A DNA stretch of 64,000 nt from Thalassobaculum sp965228445 (GCA_965228445.1 OZ245813.1:2604001-2668000); one strand, 5' to 3'; numbered from the stretch's first letter, positions 18,436 to 26,668 are shown. Numbers and translations: made by a program. Notes: generated by a model not told the origin, from the sequence alone.

Positions 18436-18723
18436 GACGAACTCCTTGTCGAGAGACATGAGGGAAAGAGGTCGCTCCGGCATCCCGCCAAGGCGCGAAA
18501 GGTCAGGCTCCGGCCACCCGGGCCGGGTATGCGGGTCAGTTTTTCGGCACTTCACCCGAGTCAAGGCTCGCGCTACACGCATGACGGAAACGCGATTCGT
18601 TAACTAAAACCTAAATTTGCCAGAAATTTTATTCAGCAATTTCAGTTGCATATTGTCACGATTCGACTCTTTAAGGTGGTATTTTTATTTTCCATCTCCC
18701 CAAAACAGATGGAGGGCCAGGTC

Positions 18724-18879
18724 ATGGCCAAGGTTGCTGCGTTCCACTCAAAGAAGCCCGGAACCAAGGTGCATCACGACAACAACTCGTGCACTGAGGG
18801 GAACAATATCGAGAAGGAGAACCGTGTCTCCGGAACCGGTGGGCATCCGAAGTGCGACCACTGCAAGCGGCTCGCCTAA
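18724..18879 (+). CDS. Small conserved protein with Cys-rich C-terminus (moron-like)
   Basis: This 51-residue gene runs against the phage operon. GGAGGG before the ATG at 18724 supports it. The tail GGHPKCDHCKRLA contains a CxxC with nearby His and may bind metal; an earlier NNSCTEGNNI segment holds a further Cys. The upstream 120 bases are AT-rich and could carry its own promoter, as is usual for morons, genes added to prophages and expressed in the lysogen. The function is unknown. Confidence 0.6.
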   Translation: MAKVAAFHSKKPGTKVHHDNNSCTEGNNIEKENRVSGTGGHPKCDHCKRLA

Positions 18880-18886
18880 GCCAGGG

Positions 18887-19201
18887 TTAGCGGGGCTGTT
18901 GTCGGAAAACGATCTCCCACAGCGGCCCCGTCAGCTCTCCGTCATCAACAGTCCAGATGCGCCGAATACTGTAAACTTGATACCCGAGCGCAATAGCTAC
19001 TGAGTAAGCTTGGAAACCTTCCCCGCGCCCTCCGAAGAAACGAACTGTCGGCTCCGGGAACGGGTGACCCGGGCCTCCCTCACAGGATTCGACAGTCTCA
19101 ATTCCTGCTTCCCTCATTGCATGTACTGCGCAAGCGATTCCCTCATCGAGAGGCATATCCAGTTCCAGCCCAAGGGATCGCATTCTGTTGTCCTCGCCCA
19201 T
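18887..19201 (-). CDS. Hypothetical protein in phage head region
   Basis: This 104-residue soluble protein has a conserved-looking GIETVESCEGGPGHPFPEPTV core (quoted in part) followed by RFFGGRGEGFQAY. Similar small proteins occur as phage or plasmid accessory genes. It may start at 19201 or at an in-frame ATG at 19183. It sits between coat and scaffold, an unusual place for a non-structural gene, and together with the plus-strand gene beside it forms an inserted cargo pair. I cannot assign a function. Confidence 0.5.
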   Translation of the reverse strand: MGEDNRMRSLGLELDMPLDEGIACAVHAMREAGIETVESCEGGPGHPFPEPTVRFFGGRGEGFQAYSVAIALGYQVYSIRRIWTVDDGELTGPLWEIVFRQQPR

Positions 19202-19241
19202 GGCTCAGCCTTCTAGAAAAGAAGGAACCCACGAATAGACG

Positions 19242-19883
19242 TCACGCCAGCCGGACCCGGCCGGCGGCGATGTCGGCGATGTGGCGGGCGACGGCGCGGG
19301 GGTCGGAGGCGGAGACCGTCACCGGCCCCGCATCGCCGCGCCCCGCCACCGGCGCGCCGCTGCCGCCCTTGCCCGAGGCGTCGAAGGCCCGGCCATAGAC
19401 CGGATCGGCGCGCAGGATCTCCACCAGCTCGGCCACCGACAGGGACGTGCCGTCCTCCGCCGTCGCGGTGATCGACCCGTCCTCGCCGACAGAGAGGCGG
19501 GAGACCACCACCGGCAGCAGCAGCTCCGGCACCCCGTGGGCGGCCTGGATCGCGGCGCGGGCCTCGGCCTCCAGCAACCGCGCCTCCAGCACCGGGGCGC
19601 GGTCGACCGGCGGGGCCTCAGCGTCAGGGGCGGGCTCAGCGATGGGTTCCGGGTCGGGCTCCGGGTCGCCCTCGGCCGGCTCTTCCGATCCGGTCAGGGC
19701 GGCGAGTTCGGCCTTCAGCGCCTTGCGCTCGGCCCGCTCCTTCTCCAGCGCCGATTTCAGGCCGGAGACGTCCTCCACCCCCTCGGCGTCGAGGCGCCAG
19801 CGGCCGTCCTCTGTCTGCACGTAATGGGCCCGCACCGCCTCCGGCAGCGCGTCCAGATCGTCCACGTAAGCGGGAAGCGGCAT
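19242..19883 (-). CDS. Phage capsid scaffolding protein
   Basis: This protein of about 213 residues has a coiled coil at residues 43-65 (SGLKSALEKERAERKALKAELAAL, quoted in part), then a Pro/Glu-rich linker of PEPDPEPIAEPAPD type. The C-terminal helical part contains the ADIAAGR motif common to GP20-like scaffolds. It sits between portal and coat, the standard scaffold position. The ATG at 19883 has GGAGA upstream; a GTG one codon earlier is also possible. It would direct procapsid assembly and then leave the shell. Confidence 0.75.
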   Translation of the reverse strand: MPLPAYVDDLDALPEAVRAHYVQTEDGRWRLDAEGVEDVSGLKSALEKERAERKALKAELAALTGSEEPAEGDPEPDPEPIAEPAPDAEAPPVDRAPVLEARLLEAEARAAIQAAHGVPELLLPVVVSRLSVGEDGSITATAEDGTSLSVAELVEILRADPVYGRAFDASGKGGSGAPVAGRGDAGPVTVSASDPRAVARHIADIAAGRVRLA

Positions 19884-19910
19884 CACAGGTCTCCGTCTTT
19901 CGGCAAAGGG

Positions 19911-21266
19911 TCAGGCGAGGTCGGCGAGAATGCCGCGCCGGCGGATCTCGGCGAGGAAGGTCGGCCGGTCGATCTCGCCGGCGATCCGGGCGCGCAGCAG
20001 CAGATCGACCTCCTGCGCCTCCTGGGCGTCGAGGCCCATGTCCGGGTCGAGGGTGACCCGGCCGGCACTCTCGGCCGGCAGATCCATCCATTGCGCGGCA
20101 AGGCCGAGCGCCCGGGTCAGCCCCTCCTCGACCTCGCGGGCGAGGCCGGCAAGCGCGCTGTCGGCGCGGGCGGCGTCGATCGCCTTTTCGGTGGCGGTCA
20201 CCCCGCCGCTGCGCCCGACCATCAGGTCCAGGCCCATCACCGCCATGCGGTCCTCCAGGTCCACCAGGTCCTGGCGGCCGGCGGCGATGGCGGCGCCGGA
20301 ATGCTCCACATAGCGCAGATCGGCGCCGTCGCCGTCGCCCAGGATCAGGCGGTTCGGACCGATCTCCACCCCGTCCTCGCCGACCTTCAGGTTGCGGGCG
20401 AACAGGATCGGGACGCGGGCCACATGCAGGATGTGGCGCTGGTCCGAACTCGACTGCCAGTGCGCCAGGTTCAGCCAGGCCAGGTCCATCAGCGGCGGCC
20501 GGGCGGTGAGGAAGCCGGTGCGCCCGGCATAGATCGACACGAACGGGATGCGATCCAGACTGGTCTCGCCGCCCGCGACCTGGCGCCAGGGCGCGTCCTC
20601 GGTGGTCTGCGGCTTGCGCCAGACCGCCCAGCGGCCGGGCTCCAGCACCCGGACCTGCGGCACCACCCGCTCGCCCCAGGCGCCGTCGCGCTCGACCACG
20701 CTCTCGCGGATGCGCAGCCGTTCCAGTTTGCCGCCGTCGCCGACCCACCAGCCGATCAGATCGCGGGCCGGGACATGCACGCAATAGGGTCGCGCGCCCC
20801 GGCTGCGCTCGTCATGCAGGGTCTCCGCCCCGCCCGCCGCCTCGGGATAGTCCACCAACAGGTGGGTCACCCCGTCGGTCAGGGCGGCGCGCAGCACGTC
20901 GCGGGCGAAGGTGGTCAGGTCGCGGCCGCCGAGATCGAGGTCGCGGCACAGGGCGCGGATGCGCGGATCGGCCCCGTCGCCCAGGCTCGCCGGCTTGGCG
21001 AAGGGCTTGCCCGACAGGGTCTGCACCGCCCGCCCGAAGCCGTTGAACAGCACCGTGCGCGACAGCCGGATGCGATAGGCCTCCAGGCTCTCCCGCGGCT
21101 CGCGCGGCAGCCAGCGCTCTCCCGCCGCCCGCATCGCCCGTGTGCCGCCCTGCAGGTCGCCGATCAGTTCCCAGTCCGGCGCCATGGCGTGCCAGGCGGA
21201 ACAGGGAGTGGCGACATCGGCCTCGCCGCCCGCCGCGGGGGTTGGGACGTTCGCGCGCTGTCTCAT
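19911..21266 (-). CDS. Phage portal protein, DUF4055-type
   Basis: This 451-residue protein has RWLPREPRESLEAYRIRLSR near residue 55, the motif typical of DUF4055 portal-like proteins, followed by NGFGRAVQTLSGKPF. The central region has DRIPFVSIYAGRTG and PPLMDLAWLNLAHWQSSSDQ, with the ESAGRVTLD-type C-terminal domain after. GGAGAG sets the ATG at 21266; an upstream TTG at 21281 lacks a ribosome site. It forms the dodecameric vertex through which TerL packages DNA. Confidence 0.8.
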   Translation of the reverse strand: MRQRANVPTPAAGGEADVATPCSAWHAMAPDWELIGDLQGGTRAMRAAGERWLPREPRESLEAYRIRLSRTVLFNGFGRAVQTLSGKPFAKPASLGDGADPRIRALCRDLDLGGRDLTTFARDVLRAALTDGVTHLLVDYPEAAGGAETLHDERSRGARPYCVHVPARDLIGWWVGDGGKLERLRIRESVVERDGAWGERVVPQVRVLEPGRWAVWRKPQTTEDAPWRQVAGGETSLDRIPFVSIYAGRTGFLTARPPLMDLAWLNLAHWQSSSDQRHILHVARVPILFARNLKVGEDGVEIGPNRLILGDGDGADLRYVEHSGAAIAAGRQDLVDLEDRMAVMGLDLMVGRSGGVTATEKAIDAARADSALAGLAREVEEGLTRALGLAAQWMDLPAESAGRVTLDPDMGLDAQEAQEVDLLLRARIAGEIDRPTFLAEIRRRGILADLA

Positions 21267-21294
21267 GGGTCTCTCCGGCAAAGGATCGGGACGG

Positions 21295-21699
21295 TCAGCG
21301 GAAGTCGTCGTGGCGAAACGGAACGGCCACGGTGAGCCGGAAGTACGGCCCGTCGGCCTGCCCCGCCTCCGACGCCGGGCCGGCCGCCTTCAGGGTCAGG
21401 CCCGGAAGGGCGGCGCCGGCGAGCAGCGCGCCGATCTGGTCGGCCAGGCGCCAGGCCCGGCCGGTGCCGGTGCCCTTGGCCACGTGGATCGCGACCGTGA
21501 GCGTGCCGGTGCAGCGGAACCGCCGCACCGCGCCGCCGAACGAGGCCTGCACGGTTTCGCCGCCGTCGATCGCCAGGCGGAGCCAGGGCGCGAGCCCGGC
21601 GGGCGGGGTGAAGGCGACGTTCTCGTAGGCCACCGGCGTGGCGCTCCAGCCGGAAGCGAACAGCCCCTCCAGGGCCGCCCGCGCCTCATCCTGGGTCAT
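21295..21699 (-). CDS. Tail terminator-like protein (DUF4128 type)
   Basis: This 134-residue protein begins MTQDEARAALEGLFASGW and has a beta-rich core with VHVAKGTG-like features (GTLTVAIHVAKGTGTGRAW, then LADQIGALLAG) and the terminal YFRLTVAVPFRHDD. It resembles the small proteins that cap the tail tube. Its place between large terminase and portal is unusual, since tail terminators normally sit before the tail tube. A block of palindromic repeats separates it from terL. Confidence 0.6.
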   Translation of the reverse strand: MTQDEARAALEGLFASGWSATPVAYENVAFTPPAGLAPWLRLAIDGGETVQASFGGAVRRFRCTGTLTVAIHVAKGTGTGRAWRLADQIGALLAGAALPGLTLKAAGPASEAGQADGPYFRLTVAVPFRHDDFR

Positions 21700-21725
21700 G
21701 CGGCCCTCCTCCAGTTTCTCTCGCT

Positions 21726-22197
21726 CACTCTCCGGACCTGTTCCGGGGCGCGGCTTCCGCGTGACGGGATCTCGCCGAGATCTCCGATTTCGCGCGGCCC
21801 GACCGTGGGCCCCGGACTAAATCCGGGGAATGCGGTTTGGGGGTGAGCGCGCGCTGGAAAGGCGATCGAGAGCCGGCTGCCCGCTTCTTACCCACCTCTC
21901 TCACTCCCCGGATTTATTCCGGGGCGAGACTTCCGCGTGACAGGGCCGTGCCGAGATCTCGGGGCGTTCGAACGCTCCCCGGCCTCGCCCCGGCACAAGG
22001 CCGGGGAGCGGGTTTGAGAACGGATGATTTGAGAACGGACGAGAGGCGAAGAACTCCCAGCTCCACACTCCGCATTCTCCAAAGTTCACTCCCCGGATTT
22101 AGTCCGGGGCCCACCCATCCGCGTGACAGGGCCGCGCCGAGATCTCCGGGCGTTCGAACGCTCCTCGGCCTCGCCCCGGAACAGGTCCGGGGAGTGA
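21726..22197. repeat. Three REP-like palindromic repeat units
   Basis: Three related units lie at about 21726-21829, 21901-22010 and 22087-22197. Each contains a CCCCGGA-N5-TCCGGGG-type hairpin (for example 21905-21924), a shared CGCGTGAC block and a CCGAGATCTC palindrome; units 2 and 3 add a GCGTTCGAACGC palindrome. The 519 bases between terL and the next phage gene (21700-22218) hold little else. Such repeats are usually dispersed in alphaproteobacterial chromosomes and are rare inside phage operons. Confidence 0.8.
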
Positions 22198-22218
22198 AGG
22201 AAGAGAAGAGCAGAGCGT

Positions 22219-23568
22219 TCAGAACAGAAACTCCCGGCTCTCCGCCGCCCTCGGGCCGGCCATCAGGTCGGTGAGCGCCCAGACCAGGGCATCCAGCCGG
22301 TCCGGCGACGCCTCGCCCGAGGCTCCCGTGAAACCCGTCATCTGATCCTCCAGCTCGGGGAACGCGCCGGCGTGCCGCACCCGTCCCTGCTCGTACAGGG
22401 CGGCGACCGGTTCGGCGCGCAGGCGCTTGCCGCGGGTCGCCCGTACCGCGCGGACCGGTAGGGACGGGTCCACCGTGCGCAGGGTCGCCGCGACCAGGTC
22501 GCCGCCCTGATTGACCTCGCAGACCACCGCATCGGCCCGGTGCCGCCCGTAGGCCTCCACCGCCCGGCGCGCCCAGAGATCCGGGCTCAGCCTTGCGGTC
22601 AGATCCTCCAGCACCCAGAAACCGCCCGCCCCGTCCTGGCCGGCGACCACGATGCCGGTCTCGTCGGACTCTGCTCCGCTGGTCACCGCCGGATCGACGG
22701 CGACAACGATGCGCGCAAGCGCCGGCACGGTCCCCTGATGTCGCGACGCGGCCAGCAGCGCCCGGCTCCAAAGGGCGCCCGGCGTGTCGACCAGATACTC
22801 GCCCTCGATCTCCTGGCGGCCCAGGCGGGTGCCGTCGTAGCGGGCCAGGATCTGCTGCAGGAAGGCCGGGGCCAGGTTGGCTGCGTTCTCCCGGGTGCCG
22901 CCCCGCGTCACCGCCGTGCGCGGATCGGCCATCAGCCGGGACAGCCACGCCCGCGGCTTCGGCGTCGTCGTCGCCACGCAGCGCGGGTCGAGCCCCAGGC
23001 GCAGGCCGAGCATCAGGTTGTCCCAGGTTTCCTCGTAGCGCCATTTGGCGATCTCGTCGGCCCAGGCGGCGTCGAATTGCGGCCCGCGCAACTGGTCCGG
23101 GTCGTCGGCCGAGAAGCAGGTGGCGACGGCACCGTTCGGCCAGGTGATCCGCCGCTTCGACGGCTCGTAGAGCGGCCGCGCCCAGGGCGGGCAGCAGGCC
23201 AGCAGCCCGCTCTCCCCCTCCACCATCACGTCGCGGGCATCGCCCGCCGTCTCGCCGACCAGGGCGATGCGGCCGGCATGGCCGCCCTCGGCGAGCGCGC
23301 GGACCCACTCGGCCCCGGTCCGGGTCTTGCCGAAGCCGCGCCCGGCCAGGATCAGCCAGACGCGCCAGTCGCCCGGCGGCGGAAGCTGCTTGTCGCGCGC
23401 CCAGAGCGGCCAGTCGTGCAGCAGATGGGCGGCCTCGCGGTCACTCAGCCCCGTCAGCAGGGCCCTTGCCGCCGCCGGGCTTATCCCCCGCATCCGGATC
23501 AAGCCGCGCAAGCCGGTCGGCGAGGGCGTCGCGGGCTCCGGCGTAGTCCTCGTCGGAATCATGGCCAT
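22219..23568 (-). CDS. Terminase large subunit (TerL)
   Basis: This packaging motor of up to 449 residues has the deviant Walker A LAGRGFGKT near residues 73-81, and the Walker B region includes AWADEIAKW near 158-166. The C-terminal nuclease has AVDPAV as the first Asp motif, CEVNQGGD, and DRLDALVWAL with the last Asp. The sequence style (AGRGFGKTRTGAEWVR) is that of terminases shared by phages and gene transfer agents. The frame overlaps terS by 128 bases; a start near 23493 would shorten the overlap. Confidence 0.9.
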   Translation of the reverse strand: MAMIPTRTTPEPATPSPTGLRGLIRMRGISPAAARALLTGLSDREAAHLLHDWPLWARDKQLPPPGDWRVWLILAGRGFGKTRTGAEWVRALAEGGHAGRIALVGETAGDARDVMVEGESGLLACCPPWARPLYEPSKRRITWPNGAVATCFSADDPDQLRGPQFDAAWADEIAKWRYEETWDNLMLGLRLGLDPRCVATTTPKPRAWLSRLMADPRTAVTRGGTRENAANLAPAFLQQILARYDGTRLGRQEIEGEYLVDTPGALWSRALLAASRHQGTVPALARIVVAVDPAVTSGAESDETGIVVAGQDGAGGFWVLEDLTARLSPDLWARRAVEAYGRHRADAVVCEVNQGGDLVAATLRTVDPSLPVRAVRATRGKRLRAEPVAALYEQGRVRHAGAFPELEDQMTGFTGASGEASPDRLDALVWALTDLMAGPRAAESREFLF

Positions 23569-23929
23569 CCTGCCTGTTGGAGGTCAGACCGGCGCGCTCG
23601 CGGTACAGGTCGGGGCGGTGGGCGCGCAGCAGGAACATCAGGAGACTGTCCGAGTATTTCTTCACCGACCCGGCGATCTGTCCCTGGTGGAAGCGCGGGG
23701 TGTCGACCCCGTCCATGGCCCGGCGCCGCGCCTCGGCGTCGAGCGCGTCGGTCGCCGTCTCCAGCGCGTCGGCCCAGTCGGCCGCGAAAGTCTGGCTCTT
23801 CGCCTTGAGCTGATAGACCCGCGAGCGCGACGCACCGGCGGCACGGGCGGCCGCGGAGACATTGCCGGTCTCGGCCAGCTTCTTCAGGAACTTGGCGCGG
23901 CGGGTGGCGTTCCATTTCTGAACGGGCAT
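23441..23929 (-). CDS. Terminase small subunit (TerS)
   Basis: This 162-residue protein has an N-terminal helix-turn-helix (AKFLKKLAETGNVSAAARAAG, residues 12-32, quoted in part), then SRSRVYQLKAKSQTFAADW, and a C-terminal helical oligomerisation part with KKYSDSLLMFLLRAHRPD. This matches small terminases that recognise the packaging site. A GGAGG-type ribosome site precedes the ATG at 23929. It is the first gene of the phage operon. A terminator and the Tn7-like end lie immediately upstream. Confidence 0.85.
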   Translation of the reverse strand: MPVQKWNATRRAKFLKKLAETGNVSAAARAAGASRSRVYQLKAKSQTFAADWADALETATDALDAEARRRAMDGVDTPRFHQGQIAGSVKKYSDSLLMFLLRAHRPDLYRERAGLTSNRQDGHDSDEDYAGARDALADRLARLDPDAGDKPGGGKGPADGAE

Positions 23930-23952
23930 GACGGCCTCCGCATCATAAAAGC

Positions 23953-23983
23953 GAAAGGGCCGCCCGGATGGGGCAGCCCTTTC
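23953..23983 (-). terminator. Intrinsic terminator upstream of terS
   Basis: GAAAGGGC (23953-23960) pairs with GCCCTTTC (23976-23983). On the minus strand the hairpin is followed within two bases by UUUU. It would end a minus-strand transcript coming from the right, so a gene that once lay upstream of terS is probably missing or displaced by the transposon. Confidence 0.6.
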
Positions 23984-24021
23984 GTCGGTCCTGCGGGGCC
24001 GTGCCCCGGCGGATCAGCGCA

Positions 24022-24155
24022 GTGTGTAGGGTGCCAAACCTAATGAACCCGAAACACAGCTAACCTATTGATTTTACGTGTTGCCTTGCCAAATAAAATG
24101 GCTCAGATTGCCACGATTACTCGTCTTCTCGACGAATCTTGCCACAATTATTGAC
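24022..24155 (+). repeat. Putative Tn7-like end with repeated TnsB-type sites (cluster I)
   Basis: Four related motifs in one orientation, of the form TTGCCAcaATTA, start with TGCC at 24032, 24087, 24109 and 24140. TGT at 24022 or 24024 precedes the first and could be the transposon terminus (Tn7-like ends begin TGT). The cluster lies between the phage terS region and tniQ. Spacing between the last two is 31 bases, the same as in cluster II. No target duplication can be checked without the other end. Confidence 0.6.
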
Positions 24156-24200
24156 TCCGGCATTCGCAAGCCACCTCTGGAAATCGACACAGCATCTTCG

Positions 24201-25142
24201 CTAGGTCAGAACCCGGGGATAGCGATCGACGATCTCCTCGAGCGCAATCACGAGCGGCGCCTCAGCTGCTCCCGAGTTGCTAAGCTTCGTGCGAACCTCA
24301 TCCACGAAACCAAGATGCTTCTTGGTAGGCATACCATCTCTTTTAGGCGATAGAGCAATGAGCTTGTCGACGAAGGGGCCATGATCCAATGCGAGAAGCC
24401 GAAGGGCTCTCGTGAGCCAGATCCCGACCGCGTCGTGCATCATGTCGTCGAGCCAAAATATCTCACTTCGATCGGCACCAAAGTGGCTCAACCTCCGGGC
24501 GGCAAAGAAGATCTGGGCGAAATTTAAGTCGGTCAGCATGGGAAGCTTGGCCTTCTGAGTTCCTGATAGGATCTCCAAGAGATACTTTGGACCTGGGATT
24601 TCCTCCCGTGCCGCTCCCTCTATTGGCCCCAATGCGGGTTGATAGAAGAGCTCATGTCCACAGCGGCACACCTCAGGTTTCCCAATGACCCAGTCGAGAT
24701 CCTTCCCGCACTTGGGACAGGTTTTGACCAGCCGACAGCCGTGCTCGGTACAGAAACGGACGAACCGGAGTGACCAGCTGATCCGATGATGCGGAGCCTG
24801 AAGCAAACAGAGCGGGCAAACTCTTCTTCCAACGCGCACGAGGGAGTCCGTCGGCACCTCGTGGCCGAGCAGTGACGATGTCTTTCCCAGAGCGGTATCT
24901 ACGCTCACATTGGGTGCAATAGGTCGAAGGGTTTCAAATTTCTGACCCGTCGCGATTGCGAGGCGTTCGATCGCCTCGTCGCCGTAACAGACCTCTGGAA
25001 ACTTAATCCCAGCGGCATCAGCAACCGCCTTCGCTTTGGGCAGGTGGTTCTGACCGGCCATTCGGGTGATGTAGCCATTGATGCTTTCGTCAGGGTGCGG
25101 AAGGTCATGCAGCGGCAACCGTGCAGCAGGCGTTTTATCCAT
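24201..25142 (-). CDS. tniQ: TniQ family target-selection protein
   Basis: This 313-residue protein links TnsC to the target in Tn7-like transposition. It opens with a TniQ-type segment (LPHPDESINGYITRMAGQ). Zinc ligands follow as C109-C112 (CPLCLLQAPHHR), C131/H134, C142-C145 and C159/C161, the spacing of the TniQ N-terminal domain. It is much shorter than TnsD, so it may lack a large C-terminal DNA-binding part. The ATG at 25142 is chosen; a GTG two codons earlier is possible, and no clear ribosome site is seen. It points toward the element end. Confidence 0.88.
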   Translation of the reverse strand: MDKTPAARLPLHDLPHPDESINGYITRMAGQNHLPKAKAVADAAGIKFPEVCYGDEAIERLAIATGQKFETLRPIAPNVSVDTALGKTSSLLGHEVPTDSLVRVGRRVCPLCLLQAPHHRISWSLRFVRFCTEHGCRLVKTCPKCGKDLDWVIGKPEVCRCGHELFYQPALGPIEGAAREEIPGPKYLLEILSGTQKAKLPMLTDLNFAQIFFAARRLSHFGADRSEIFWLDDMMHDAVGIWLTRALRLLALDHGPFVDKLIALSPKRDGMPTKKHLGFVDEVRTKLSNSGAAEAPLVIALEEIVDRYPRVLT

Positions 25143-25218
25143 GATCACGCGAAATCTTATGAACCAATGGCGGCAGCGCTCGTGACCATCAGCACATGGC
25201 TCGGAGGCGCTTCCCCAT

Positions 25219-25328
25219 CTGCCTCAATTGGAGGTCGAAATGCAATCCTTGCCGCAATTACCTGTTAGGAATCGACCACGTGCCAGAATTAGCTGTTTTC
25301 CCAACGGTTCTCGCCAGATTTCTTAGCA
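25219..25328 (+). repeat. Second cluster of TnsB-type sites (cluster II)
   Basis: Motifs related to TTGCCaGAATTAcCTGTT start with TGCC (or CGCC) at 25220, 25250, 25281 and 25312. Steps are 30, 31 and 31 bases, close to three helical turns, and orientation matches cluster I. They lie just upstream of tniQ. They may be a second, nested transposon end or sites at which TnsB represses tniQ. Confidence 0.55.
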
Positions 25329-25481
25329 TTTTAGGATTCATGGGTTCGGTCTCAGGGAACGAGCTCTGCAATAGGAATTGCAGGCCACATTCCTATTGAT
25401 CGCCAGTTCGGTAGGAATGCTTGGATTACGCCTGCGTGACCGAGCGCGAAGAAAATCGTTCGAGGCGCTTCTCTAAAGAAG

Positions 25482-25510
25482 AAGAGCCGACGAAAGGCTC
25501 GTCGGCTCTT
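25482..25510 (-). terminator. Intrinsic terminator of the tnsABC operon
   Basis: A perfect 12-base-pair stem (25482-25493 with 25499-25510) has a five-base loop, followed on the minus strand by UUCUUCUUU. It lies 55 bases beyond the tnsC stop codon and separates tnsABC from tniQ. Confidence 0.8.
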
Positions 25511-25564
25511 GAAGTGCAATTGGGGGTGCTCCCCCGGGTCGGTCACATGGTCTGTATGGTCGGG

Positions 25565-26653
25565 TTATGCAGCCAGCACGTCAGACTGCTTCAGCTGCCG
25601 CTTGCCCTTCCGCAGGCGGGTTTTTCGGGAGGGGATGCCATCGTCCTCGTTGGGCTGAGACCTTAAAGTCTCGAGGTCAATGTCTCCGAAGGGGTTCACC
25701 TGTCCATAGTCGTTCGCCCCAGGGAAATAGGCAGCAGTCTCGTGCAGGATTTCCATGCTGAGACTTGAAGCGCCGGTCTCGAGCGCATTGATTGTGGCAG
25801 CGTATAGGAAATCGATGGCCCGTCCGACTTTGCCGCCGGAGAAGCAGTGAAGGCGGAAGGCAAGAGCTTTGTCGCGCCCGAGGTTCGAAGGCGCCTCGAA
25901 CGGCAGCTGTTCTTCATACGCAGCGAGCACAGCGCGAAAAATAGACCGTTCAGCGCTATCTTCCCAGTTAAACGCATTGAGCGCGTACTGACCAAAAGCT
26001 CGCCGCTTCAACTGCTCGTTCTCGGTGAAGATCGCCGTCGCCTCCGGCATCCCAGCCAGGACAACCGGGCAAATTGCGGCATTGAGTAGGCTCTTAACGA
26101 AGTCCGCCGCCCGATAGATGACGTTGCGACTGCCAGAGTCGATGAGGTGCTGGACCTCGTCCAGAATGACCACCTTCACCTCCTGATGGCGCAGGTGGTG
26201 CTTCACCCGTTCCATCTGAGTGACCTCAGTCCCTTTGCCAGCGATATTGTCCGGCAGATTGAGCGCACGCAGCATGTTCTCTGCCAGATTCTTGGTCGTG
26301 CAGCGTGCCGGGACCTCGACGTAGAGCACCTCCTGACGGTCGCCAAGCGGGGTCTGTTGGGCCGGGAAGTTGCTCATCCACCTCCGTAACAAAGCGGACT
26401 TTCCACTTCCAGACGGACCGGTGAGGAGCAGGCAGCGCGCTGGGCTGGGCAGCCCTCCATCCGGGTTGCCAAACTTCCGAAGGCGTTCCAGCGCCTCGAG
26501 AATCCGCTTCACCTCAGGATGGGGAATGTACAAGCGTTTGAGCGACTCAAGCTTTCCTCGGATTTCCTCAGGCGTGAGCCGAACAACCGCCTCGGAAGAC
26601 GTGCTCGCATCGGCAGGCTGGCTAGCGGTATTAGTGGCTGTGGTGTTGGTCAT
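25565..26653 (-). CDS. tnsC: TnsC/TniB-type AAA+ transposition regulator
   Basis: This 362-residue AAA+ ATPase has Walker A GPSGSGKS at 79-86, Walker B VVILDE at 161-166 followed by VQHL, and a sensor region PVVLAGMPEA. The family pattern is that of TniB/TnsC, which polymerises on target DNA and activates TnsB when TniQ is bound. The C-terminal tail is Lys/Arg-rich (SRKTRLRKGKRQLKQ) and may contact DNA. It begins 15 bases after tnsB on the same strand and ends at a strong terminator. Confidence 0.92.
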   Translation of the reverse strand: MTNTTATNTASQPADASTSSEAVVRLTPEEIRGKLESLKRLYIPHPEVKRILEALERLRKFGNPDGGLPSPARCLLLTGPSGSGKSALLRRWMSNFPAQQTPLGDRQEVLYVEVPARCTTKNLAENMLRALNLPDNIAGKGTEVTQMERVKHHLRHQEVKVVILDEVQHLIDSGSRNVIYRAADFVKSLLNAAICPVVLAGMPEATAIFTENEQLKRRAFGQYALNAFNWEDSAERSIFRAVLAAYEEQLPFEAPSNLGRDKALAFRLHCFSGGKVGRAIDFLYAATINALETGASSLSMEILHETAAYFPGANDYGQVNPFGDIDLETLRSQPNEDDGIPSRKTRLRKGKRQLKQSDVLAA

Positions 26654-26668
26654 CGTTATCTCCTTTGA

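Larger units (their letters stand above)
6622..23929 (-). mobile_element. Phage structural module (remnant prophage or domesticated particle cluster)
   Basis: About 17 kb of nearly uniformly minus-strand genes run in typical late-operon order: small terminase, large terminase, tail-terminator-like, portal, scaffold, coat, head completion, tail tube, tail chaperone with frameshift, tape measure, tail tip and two small membrane proteins. The coat resembles the P22 family while the tail is siphovirus-like. No integrase, repressor, replication protein, excisionase or endolysin is seen. The left end overlaps host hyuB, and the right end stops 100 bases before the Tn7-like end. It may be a prophage whose early half was deleted or displaced, or a gene-transfer-agent-like cluster. 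Confidence 0.85.

Noticed and set aside
19281..21335. Plus-strand open frame of about 680 codons
   Set aside because: It is antisense to the scaffold and portal genes and low in information. The phage genes on the minus strand explain the coding signal.
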